Origin: Nocardia goodfellowii
Lineage (GTDB): Bacteria; Actinomycetota; Actinomycetes; Mycobacteriales; Mycobacteriaceae
Direction of reading: 5' to 3'
Length of the DNA stretch: 64,000 nucleotides
NCBI RefSeq assembly: GCF_017875645.1
Contig: NZ_JAGGMR010000001.1
Location: 5,456,001-5,520,000 of the forward strand
Shown: positions 24,312 to 31,598 of the stretch, one piece after another
Position numbering within the stretch: position 1 is the first letter of the stretch
How the letters are laid out: every line of letters begins with the position of its first letter
Program-made: the position numbers and the translations under genes
The notes under the pieces: model-generated
What the model saw: only the letters and a program-made list of their open reading frames with translations
Told to the model about the DNA's origin: nothing
Database searches by the model: none

Positions 24312-26026
24312 AAACATCAGTGCTCGAAGCGGATTCAGCTACTGATCAGCCCGATACGGGAGCGAAACCGGCCGCGCCGGTGCTGGCGATCCGGAATCTG
24401 CGGGTGCACTTCGGCTCACGCACGGTGGTGCATGGCGTCGATGTCGAGGTGCGGCCTGGTGAAGTCGTCGCGCTCGTAGGTGAATCGGGATCCGGGAAGT
24501 CGCTCACGGCGCGCGCCGCCCTCGGTCTGCTGCCCGCGGGGGCCACGGCGAGCGGCTCGGTCCGAGTGGCCGACACCGAGGTCGTCGGGGCCGCCGAGGC
24601 CGAACTCCACGCGCTGCGGGGCATACGCGCGGCGATGGTCTTCCAGGAACCGCAGACCGCGCTCAACCCGGTGCAAAAGATCGGGACACAGATCGTCCGG
24701 GCGTTGCGCGCGCACCACGCTCGGACCGGTTCGGGGACGCTGTCGAAGGCGGCGGCCCGCGCGCGTGCCGTCGAATTGCTGCGGATGGTGGAGATCCCCG
24801 AGCCCGAACGCCGGCTCGACTGGTATCCGCATCAGCTGTCAGGCGGACAGAAGCAGCGGGTGGTCATCGCGCTGGCACTGTCGGGTGAACCGGATCTGCT
24901 CATCGCCGACGAACCGACCACCGCACTGGACGTCACCGTGCAGGCCGAGATTCTCGAGCTACTGCGAGCGTTGCGCCGATCCCAGGGCACCGCGGTACTT
25001 TTCATCACGCACAACCTGGGTGTGGTGGCCGAGATCGCGGACCGGGTCGTGGTGCTGCGTGCGGGCCGGGTGGTCGAGCAGCAGACCGTCCATGGGCTGT
25101 TCGCTGCGCCCGAAGAGGCTTACACGCGCGAGTTGCTGGCCGCGGTGCCGCGGTTGCCCGGGCTGGGCTCCGCGGTTTCGCCGGAAAGTGATGACATCGC
25201 TGACGATGTGGCCGCGAGTTCGGAAGCGGAGTCCGAGCCTGTCTTACGGATCAGCGATCTCAGCGTGGTCTACCAGGGCCGCGCCGGCGACAAGGACTTC
25301 CAGGCCTTGCGGGATGTCTCGCTCACACTCGCTCCGGGCGAGGTGGTCGGTTTGGTCGGCGAATCCGGTTCCGGCAAAAGCACACTGGGTCGGGTCGCGC
25401 TGGGACTCGTACCCGCGCATACCGGGCGGGTCGAGCTGACCGGTATCGCGCTCGGCGGTTCGACCCGAAGGGACCTGCGTGCGTTGCGCAAGCACGTCGC
25501 GCTGGTGCATCAGGATGTCACCGCCTCCCTCGACCCCCGGCGCAGCATCGAAGAGGCGATCGGTGAACCCTTGATCGTGCACCGCGCCGCCTCCGGAGCC
25601 CTGCTGCGCGAAAAGGTCGGAGCGCTACTGGAATCCGTGCGCCTGCCGCGCGACTACGCGGCCCGCCGCCCCGGCGAACTCTCCGGCGGGCAACGCCAAC
25701 GCGTGGCACTCGCCCGCGCGCTGGCCCTGTCCCCGCGTCTGCTCGTCGCCGACGAACCGACCAGCGCCCTCGATGTCTCGGTGCAGGCCCAGGTGCTCGA
25801 CCTGTTCGCCGATCTGCGCGCCGAATACGGCTTCGCCTGCTTGTTCATCAGCCATGATCTCGCGGTAGTGCACCAGGTCGCCGACCGGGTGGTGGTACTG
25901 CGCGGCGGCGAGATCGTCGAAACCGGCTCAGCCGCACAGCTTTTCCGCGATCCGCAGCACGAATACACCCGCGCACTACTCGAGGCGGTCCCGCTGCCGG
26001 ACCCTGAACTGGCCCGGCGCGGGTGA
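24308..26026 (+). CDS. Fused double ABC ATPase (DppD-DppF type)
   Basis: A 572-residue protein with two complete nucleotide-binding domains in tandem. Domain 1 (about 25-290) has Walker A GESGSGKS (58-65), signature LSGGQKQR and Walker B LLIADEPTTALD. Domain 2 (about 310-565) has Walker A GESGSGKS, signature LSGGQRQR and Walker B LLVADEPTSALD. Oligopeptide importers usually use two separate ATPases; this fusion supplies both. It ends the four-gene operon with no downstream partner. Confidence 0.92.
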   Translation: MKTSVLEADSATDQPDTGAKPAAPVLAIRNLRVHFGSRTVVHGVDVEVRPGEVVALVGESGSGKSLTARAALGLLPAGATASGSVRVADTEVVGAAEAELHALRGIRAAMVFQEPQTALNPVQKIGTQIVRALRAHHARTGSGTLSKAAARARAVELLRMVEIPEPERRLDWYPHQLSGGQKQRVVIALALSGEPDLLIADEPTTALDVTVQAEILELLRALRRSQGTAVLFITHNLGVVAEIADRVVVLRAGRVVEQQTVHGLFAAPEEAYTRELLAAVPRLPGLGSAVSPESDDIADDVAASSEAESEPVLRISDLSVVYQGRAGDKDFQALRDVSLTLAPGEVVGLVGESGSGKSTLGRVALGLVPAHTGRVELTGIALGGSTRRDLRALRKHVALVHQDVTASLDPRRSIEEAIGEPLIVHRAASGALLREKVGALLESVRLPRDYAARRPGELSGGQRQRVALARALALSPRLLVADEPTSALDVSVQAQVLDLFADLRAEYGFACLFISHDLAVVHQVADRVVVLRGGEIVETGSAAQLFRDPQHEYTRALLEAVPLPDPELARRG

Positions 26027-26107
26027 TAACCGAGGTGGCCGACGCGGGCCGATATCTGGGGCCGACCCGATGCGGGCGACAGCCTCGACGTTGCGGGTCG
26101 ACACCGC

Positions 26108-26500
26108 CTACCTGTCCAGCCGAATCCTGATACCCGCCATGCGCTCCGAGCCGCCGCGCAGCGCGCTGCCCACGAGCCCGATCCGGGCGGCCAGCCCGTA
26201 CTTTCGCTTCATCAGACCAGTGAAGTACGCACTCTCACCCGGCGTCAGCACCTCGGCCGAGCCGGGAACGGCAACACCGAGCGGCTTGCCGCGCCAATCG
26301 CACGAGGCGACCGTCACCCGGCCGCTGTTGCGGATTCGCTTCACCTTTCCGGTGTCCGCCGCGCTCCACACCGCCAAGGCCTCGCCATCACGCATCACCC
26401 AGACCGGGGTAGGGACCGGTCTGCCGTCCCGGCGAAAAGTGGTGAGCAGCAGATACTTACCGGCCGCTAAGTCGTCCAGCACCGTGTCGATGGGTTCCAT
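26108..26500 (-). CDS. PPOX-class F420-dependent oxidoreductase-like protein
   Basis: A 130-residue split-barrel protein (MEPIDTVLDDLAAGKYLLLTTFRRDGRPVPTPVWVMRDGE, SAADTGKVKRIRNSGRVTVASCDWRGKPLG). The T-K-x-x-R-I motif and basic residues are typical of actinomycete PPOX/FDOR-B enzymes that use F420. Substrate unknown. It is transcribed divergently from a small membrane-protein gene and TetR, with a perfect palindrome in the shared region. Confidence 0.85.
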   Translation of the reverse strand: MEPIDTVLDDLAAGKYLLLTTFRRDGRPVPTPVWVMRDGEALAVWSAADTGKVKRIRNSGRVTVASCDWRGKPLGVAVPGSAEVLTPGESAYFTGLMKRKYGLAARIGLVGSALRGGSERMAGIRIRLDR

Positions 26501-26509
26501 GCAAAGATA

Positions 26510-26523
26510 CTAACCAGTTAGTT
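26510..26523. promoter_or_regulatory. Palindromic operator candidate
   Basis: ACTAAC-ca-GTTAGT, a perfect palindrome immediately upstream of the PPOX gene start and followed by another TTAG. Likely target of the nearby TetR. Confidence 0.55.
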
Positions 26524-26580
26524 AGGCGCGTGGTTCGAAGCCATTCGATGACAAGCGCGACACAGCTGGAAGGAATCCGC

Positions 26581-27093
26581 ATGCGGTTCGTTTGGACCTT
26601 GCTCGCGGGGTTTGCCTTGGGCACCCCCGCGATCCCCGTCGGTCTTTCACTGTCACTGCCTGGCCCGGTCGCGCTGTTCGCGGTGCTACTGGGCGCGGCG
26701 TGCTGTGTCGTCTTCGCGGTGTTCGCCATGGAGCGCGCTCGACTGCACTGGCGATCCTGGCGCGCCCGCTGGAAATCAGCTGCGATACGGGCGGATTCCG
26801 CGGCCGATACCGAAGGACGGGCTCCCACTTCCGAAGAACCACCCGCGACGGAGACCCGACTGTCCGGCGCCGCGGGGCAGCGGGCACGGCGAATCCTTGC
26901 CCGGTTCGGCGTGGTGGGTTTCGGGATATTGGGGCCTGCCCTTTTCGGCACTTGGGGCTCAGCCCTGCTCGGTGGCGCGCTGGGCATTCCCCGCTGGCCG
27001 CTTATTCGCTGGCTGATGACCGGTGTCGCGCTGTGGTGCACGGTGCTGCTGTTCGCCTCGGATGCGGCCTTCGGCTTCTTCGGAATCGGATAG
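26581..27093 (+). CDS. Small multidrug-export-type membrane protein
   Basis: A 170-residue membrane protein with an N-terminal double helix (MRFVWTLLAGFALGTPAIPV, LFAVLLGAACCVVFAVFAME), a charged cytoplasmic loop and a C-terminal pair (GVVGFGILGPALFGTWGSALLGGALGI; WLMTGVALWCTVLLFA). The GxLGPALFGTWxSALxGxAxG pattern resembles PF06695-type 'small multi-drug export' proteins, whose transport role is unproven. The ATG at 26581 has GGAAGGA six bases upstream. A TetR gene follows, which supports an efflux-type module. Confidence 0.65.
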   Translation: MRFVWTLLAGFALGTPAIPVGLSLSLPGPVALFAVLLGAACCVVFAVFAMERARLHWRSWRARWKSAAIRADSAADTEGRAPTSEEPPATETRLSGAAGQRARRILARFGVVGFGILGPALFGTWGSALLGGALGIPRWPLIRWLMTGVALWCTVLLFASDAAFGFFGIG

Positions 27094-27146
27094 CACGGCG
27101 GGACGAGCCCGGAAACCAACGAACTAGTCGCAACTACGATGGCCTC

Positions 27147-27692
27147 ATGTCCCGAGCCGACGCCACCAAGGCCCGAATCCTGCAGGCGGCCACCGAGGAG
27201 TTCGCGACATACGGAATCGCCGGAGCGCGGGTGGATCGGATCGCCAAGAGCGCCGCAGCCAACAAAAACCTCATCTACATCTACTTCTGCAGCAAAGACC
27301 AACTCTTCGACGCGGTCTTCGACGCCCACGTCACCCACGGCCTCAATTCGGTGCCATTCACCCCGGACAACCTCCCCGAGTACGCCGGACAGCTCTTCGA
27401 CTACTGCCAGGCCCATCCCGAGGTCATCCGACTAGCCACCTGGCACCGTCTCGAGCGTGGCGATCAGGACCCAACCGACTCGACGCCGGCACACGAGGCC
27501 AAGCTGGCAGCGCTTGCCACTGTGCAGAAGACGCAAAACATCGGCTCCGGCTTCACACCCACCACGCTGCTGACCCTCGTTCTGAGCATCGCCCTGGCGT
27601 GGAACCCCAGCAACGCCGCCAGCACGCCCGCCACCGAGACCACCGAGGACCGTCGCCGCTCCGTCGTCGAGGCAGTGCGTCGTCTCCTATGA
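27147..27692 (+). CDS. TetR-family transcriptional regulator
   Basis: A 181-residue regulator. Its HTH (ILQAATEEFATYGIAGARVDRIAKSAAANKNLIYIYFCSKDQLFDAVF) is closely similar to that of the TetR at 53331 (FARYGIAGARINRIA). The C-terminal domain is of the TetR_C_17 kind (LPEYAGQLFDYCQAHPEVIRLATWHRLE). It probably controls the preceding membrane-protein gene and the divergent PPOX gene. A 41-codon open frame overlapping its stop (ATGA at 27689) is not convincing as a gene. Confidence 0.87.
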   Translation: MSRADATKARILQAATEEFATYGIAGARVDRIAKSAAANKNLIYIYFCSKDQLFDAVFDAHVTHGLNSVPFTPDNLPEYAGQLFDYCQAHPEVIRLATWHRLERGDQDPTDSTPAHEAKLAALATVQKTQNIGSGFTPTTLLTLVLSIALAWNPSNAASTPATETTEDRRRSVVEAVRRLL

Positions 27693-27859
27693 ACACCGCG
27701 TGCGAACGCGGGACGGAAGAGGACTACGCCTCGAGCTGGGAACTCGCCACCGCCACCACCTTTCCCGGCTCCAGCACCATTTCGCTGCACTACCGCCGGC
27801 CTGACAATCAGTAGCCCGTGAGCTCGCCGCTAGGGTCAGTTGCCTAATTGAATGACGCT

Positions 27860-27888
27860 CGATAGGTACTGCGAGTCAGTGCCTATCG
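27860..27888 (-). terminator. Hairpin at the 3' end of the RidA-like gene
   Basis: CGATAGGTACT / AGTGCCTATCG arms (one G-T pair) around a 7-base loop, overlapping the stop codon of the minus-strand gene. Probable terminator. Confidence 0.55.
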
Positions 27889-28374
27889 CGCTCGAGTATT
27901 GCCCTCAATAAAGGCATCGACTTCGATTTCAACGAGCAGAGATGGGGATATCAGAGCGCTCACTTCATACAGCGTGCACGTGGGACGGACATTTCCGAAG
28001 ACTTTGGAGTACTCCTCGGCGACCTCAGGCCAGCGCGTGATATCGGTGAGCAAGACGCGGGTGCGGACGACGTCCTCGGTGCCGGCACCGGCTCGGCTGA
28101 GAGCTGACGCGATGCGGCGCAATGCCTCTCGGGTTTGGGCGCCGATGTCCTCGCCCCCGACCGCCTGGCCGTCCGGCAATGCCGCGGTAGTGCCACTGAC
28201 TGCGACGGTGTTGCCGATTCGAACCGCTCGGGAGTATCCGATCTCCTGCTCGTAGACGGAGCCGTCGCCGATATTGATGCGGTCGGCTGTGGCGGAACAT
28301 GGCATAAAACTCGCCGCGCCCGCAAACGCCAGCACCGCGGCGACGAGGAAACGGCTCCTGCTCGGGAGATCCAT
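27883..28374 (-). CDS. Exported RidA/YjgF-family protein
   Basis: A 163-residue protein. An N-terminal signal peptide (RSRFLVAAVLAFAGAASFMP, possible cleavage at ATA) precedes a Rid domain (VRIGNTVAVSGTTALPDG-like, EALRRIASALSRAGAGTEDVVRTRVLLTD, YSKVFGNVRPTCTLYEVSAL, LVEIEVDAF). In canonical RidA the substrate-binding Arg lies in the segment aligned to PTCTLYEV; a Cys occupies it here, so imine deaminase activity is doubtful. Export is unusual for the family. GAAAGGA precedes ATG 28374. Confidence 0.8.
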   Translation of the reverse strand: MDLPSRSRFLVAAVLAFAGAASFMPCSATADRINIGDGSVYEQEIGYSRAVRIGNTVAVSGTTAALPDGQAVGGEDIGAQTREALRRIASALSRAGAGTEDVVRTRVLLTDITRWPEVAEEYSKVFGNVRPTCTLYEVSALISPSLLVEIEVDAFIEGNTRAR

Positions 28375-28768
28375 TCGTATCCTTTCGGTTCGGGTCACTG
28401 CGTTGGCAGCCGCAGACGTTTCGAAGCTGCGGATAAGTTCAGCGAAATTCGGGAAGTGCGTGCAGGGCAGCAATTAGATTCCGGAATCAGAGACTTGCGG
28501 TTCTGACGATAGCTTGGGCCGCCGTTCCGCGACGCGCGCCACTCGGCAGAAGCGGCCACTCTCCCCCAGAGTGCTGCGCCGACGGCGGATCTCTGGCTAC
28601 TCACGGTGGCCCCGGCGTCGGCAGCGGGGCTTCGCAGGCGGTACCTGATCGGAACCATCCTCGCCCCTGCCACAGCTGGCGAAAACGGTTTCCATAGCCG
28701 CATCGCGGGGTACGCTCGCGCCAGATAGCACGCGGAGTCACCACGGCCACTGGACCGAAGGACCACCG
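28375..28768. other. 394-bp divergent intergenic region
   Basis: Separates the RidA-like gene and a methyltransferase gene. I found no supported small gene, RNA or strong palindrome. Confidence 0.3.
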
Positions 28769-29587
28769 ATGAAATCTTCAACGGGTGCGCGCAGCCGGCT
28801 CGAAGCCGAGTACTCCGATCCCACCGCTTTGCGGGTGCGGATCGACACCCATCGGCGTTTCTCCGAGCAACCGCACGACCCGCAGGCCGACGTGCTAGCC
28901 GCGATAAACCTCACCGGCACCGAGTATCTCGCCGATATCGGCTGCGGTGACGCCCGCTTCCTCGCGAGCCTCGCCGCCGCCGGGCACCAGGGGCCGCTGG
29001 TCGGCGTGGACACCTCACCGGCCATGGTCGCCGCCGCCGACATCATCCCCGGCGTGCGCGGCATCCTCGCCGACGCCACCCGGATGCCGTTCGACGACAA
29101 CACCTTCGACGTTCTCACGGCCCGGCACATGCTGTATCACGTACCAGAACCGGCCGCGGCCCTGGCCGAATTCCGCCGCACCACCAAACCGGGCGGCATC
29201 GTCACCGTGGTCGTCAACCGGCCGCAAACCTGCCCTCGCCTGCGCGAGCTCATCCTGGCCCACGCGACCACCTACGGTATCGACCCCGCCGACGCGCCAC
29301 CGTACACAGTCGACGCCGACACCCTCGCGCCGCTCATGGACCGAACGTTCGGCACCGTGCAGCTGCTTCGCCGGGACAACGCCCTCGTCTTCGACTCCCC
29401 GGAACCCCTCATCCAGTTCGCCGAAGCCCTCTTCACCTTCGATGGCATCGCACCCGACAACCCCAACCGCGCCGCCATCCTCAACGACCTCACCGCCGAC
29501 ATCGAAGACTGGTTCACCTACCACGCCGGCGAGGCCTGGCGGGATCCCAAGGGCTATCTGGTCGCCACCGCCACGATCCCGGACTGA
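28769..29587 (+). CDS. Class I SAM-dependent methyltransferase
   Basis: A 272-residue methylase. SAM-binding motif I LADIGCGDARFLASLAAAG (about 51-69), motif II VGVDTSPAMVAAAD, then GILADATRMPFDDNTFDVLTARHMLYHVPEP as in UbiE/Methyltransf_11 members. The C-terminal part (from about 160) resembles small-molecule N/O-methylases. AAGGACC is upstream of the ATG. It is monocistronic; the substrate is unknown. Confidence 0.85.
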   Translation: MKSSTGARSRLEAEYSDPTALRVRIDTHRRFSEQPHDPQADVLAAINLTGTEYLADIGCGDARFLASLAAAGHQGPLVGVDTSPAMVAAADIIPGVRGILADATRMPFDDNTFDVLTARHMLYHVPEPAAALAEFRRTTKPGGIVTVVVNRPQTCPRLRELILAHATTYGIDPADAPPYTVDADTLAPLMDRTFGTVQLLRRDNALVFDSPEPLIQFAEALFTFDGIAPDNPNRAAILNDLTADIEDWFTYHAGEAWRDPKGYLVATATIPD

Positions 29588-30063
29588 ACCGAGGGCGGTC
29601 TGCCCTTTCCCTCAGTGTGCCGGTTCCCATTTTCTGGAACTGGAGCGTCGTTGCTGAAGTACCCCGAGTTAGGTTGGGCCTTATAAGATACATAGTTAGA
29701 TGCGCATATCTAGTTACAGGGATGTTGCATCGTCCATGCAAGCCTGAACCTTCCAAGTCTCCCTCGGCAATAAGCCTTTGAAGGCCGTGCCGACCACCTC
29801 AGCGCTCCTCCACTCCCCGCGCACCAGCGTTCCCACGACCAACCCCACTCCCCCTCTTGTGCAACCCAGCCCTTGGAGACCCCACTCCCCCGGCGGATCT
29901 CTCACGCAACCCGCCGCAGCCGCTACACGGGATTAGAGCCTGGGTGACTGCACAATTGACCAGCCATCCCCGCCCAATTCGGACGCTCGACCAGTTAGGC
30001 TGCCGGACAAGTGGATCCGGCTGCCGGCTGCGCGGCCGACCAACGAATTCCCGCAGGAGACTC
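29588..30063. other. 476-bp stretch without a supported gene
   Basis: AT-rich around 29670-29715 (CTTATAAGATACATAGTTAG), an atypical island for this genome and probably a promoter. The rest is C-rich leader before the glycosidase gene. An open frame extends upstream of the glycosidase start but has no initiation signal. Confidence 0.35.
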
Positions 30064-31389
30064 ATGCGATCCCTCAGCCGCCGTCAGGCGTTGACTGCAC
30101 TGTCCGCTACCGCTGCCGCCGCACTGGTCGGGTCTGCCGCGCCCGTCCAGGCTCGGCCGGCTGCACCCTTGGAGGTGGAGCCGTTCGGCCCCGAGTTCCT
30201 GTGGGGTGTCGCGGCGTCGGGATATCAGGCCGAAGGGCACGCGCCGGACAGTAATTGGGCGCGGTATGTGGCGGCGGGCAAGACCGAGGATCCGTATCTG
30301 GAGTCGATCGACTTCTACACCCGGTATCACTCCGACATCCAGCTGGCCGCGAATCTCGGCGTGCAGGTGTATCGGATGGGGATCGAGTGGGCGCGGGTGC
30401 AGCCGGCGCCCGATGCGTGGGACGAGAACGGATTCCGGTTCTATGACAATGTGATCGCCACGATCCAGGCTGCCGGGATGCGGCCGATGTTGACCCTGGA
30501 CCACTGGGTGTATCCGGGATGGGAGGTCGATCGTGGCGGCTGGGGTAATCCCGGCATGGTGCAGGACTGGCTGGCGAACGCGCGCAAGGTCGTCGATCGC
30601 TACGCGCCCGCCGATCCGCTGTGGGTGACCTTCAACGAGCCCGCCATGTACGTCATCAACGAGACTCGGCACGGCGGCATCGCCGCGCTGGACGCGCCCG
30701 CGATGAACGAGCGTCTCGCTCAGTCGCACAACGCGATCTACGACTACATCCACCAGGTGCAGCCGGGTGCGATGGTGACGAGCAATGTCGCGTATATCCC
30801 AGCCGCCGACGATCTGGTCAGCGGCGCGATGATGTCGCGGATCGCGCACAAGCTGGATTACATCGGGATCGACTACTACTACGGCATCTCCCCCGACAGC
30901 CTCGCCGGCGGATTCAGCTTCGACGAACTCTGGAAGAACCCGCTGCAGCCCGAGGGCATCTACTACGCGCTGCAACACTATGCCCGCGCCTTCCCCGGCA
31001 AGCCGCTCTACATCGTGGAGAACGGGATGCCGACCGAGAACGGCCACCCGCGAGCCGATGGGTATACCCGGGCCGACTCCTTGCGCGACACCGTCTACTG
31101 GCTGCAACGCGCCAAGGCCGACGGCATCAACCTCATCGGCTACAACTACTGGAGTCTCACCGACAACTACGAGTGGGGTTCCTACACACCACGTTTCGGG
31201 CTGTACACCGTCGACGTGCTGACCGACCCGGCATTGACCCGCCGGCCGACCGACGCCGTTCCCGCCTACGCCGCGATCACCCGAGCCGGCGGTGTGCCGC
31301 GCACGTATCGCCCGACCCGCGCGCCGAAGGCCTGCTCGTTCGTCGATGCCCTGTCCAGCTGCCTGGATCCCGTGACAGTCCCGAACTGA
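30064..31389 (+). CDS. Exported GH1-family glycosidase
   Basis: A 441-residue family 1 glycosyl hydrolase with a Tat-like signal peptide (RSLSRRQALTALSATAAAA, cleavage after VQA at 30). The acid/base is Glu192 in TFNEP and the nucleophile Glu319 in YIVENG. Other family features are FLWGVAASGYQAEG, YRMGIEWARVQP and GYNYWSLTDNYEW. GH1 enzymes hydrolyse beta-glucosides or related sugars. Tat export suggests activity outside the membrane on plant or envelope glycosides. AGGAGA precedes the ATG. A small open frame follows but is uncertain. Confidence 0.92.
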   Translation: MRSLSRRQALTALSATAAAALVGSAAPVQARPAAPLEVEPFGPEFLWGVAASGYQAEGHAPDSNWARYVAAGKTEDPYLESIDFYTRYHSDIQLAANLGVQVYRMGIEWARVQPAPDAWDENGFRFYDNVIATIQAAGMRPMLTLDHWVYPGWEVDRGGWGNPGMVQDWLANARKVVDRYAPADPLWVTFNEPAMYVINETRHGGIAALDAPAMNERLAQSHNAIYDYIHQVQPGAMVTSNVAYIPAADDLVSGAMMSRIAHKLDYIGIDYYYGISPDSLAGGFSFDELWKNPLQPEGIYYALQHYARAFPGKPLYIVENGMPTENGHPRADGYTRADSLRDTVYWLQRAKADGINLIGYNYWSLTDNYEWGSYTPRFGLYTVDVLTDPALTRRPTDAVPAYAAITRAGGVPRTYRPTRAPKACSFVDALSSCLDPVTVPN

Positions 31390-31421
31390 TCGGCACGCCG
31401 CTCGACGAGGAAAGGAACTCG

Positions 31422-31598
31422 ATGCGTTCACGCAGCCGTCGTCATCTAGCCCCGGTCGTGATGGTGTCCGGCGCGCTCCACGAGGAGTGCGCCGCTGCCG
31501 TCACGGCCTACAGTGCGCTGCTCGGGGGCGGTGGTTTTCCGATCACGAATCGCGAGGTTCTGTCAGCTGACGGAATCACCAGCCCGGGTTGCCGCTGA
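31422..31598 (+). CDS. Possible small ORF after the glycosidase gene
   Basis: 58 codons (MRSRSRRHLAPVVMVSGALH ... SPGCR) preceded by a good GAGGAAAGGAAC ribosome-binding site, 32 bp after the glycosidase stop. It overlaps the end of the opposite CocE-type gene by 23 bp. It resembles no family; it could be a truncated exported protein. Confidence 0.3.
   Translation: MRSRSRRHLAPVVMVSGALHEECAAAVTAYSALLGGGGFPITNREVLSADGITSPGCR

Noticed and set aside
27689..27814. 41-codon ORF overlapping the TetR stop (ATGA)
   Set aside because: The overlap looks like coupling, but the peptide has no family resemblance and no conserved character that I can see.
29857..30063. N-terminal extension of the GH1 glycosidase
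   Set aside because: It would bury the Tat signal peptide; AGGAGA precedes ATG 30064.
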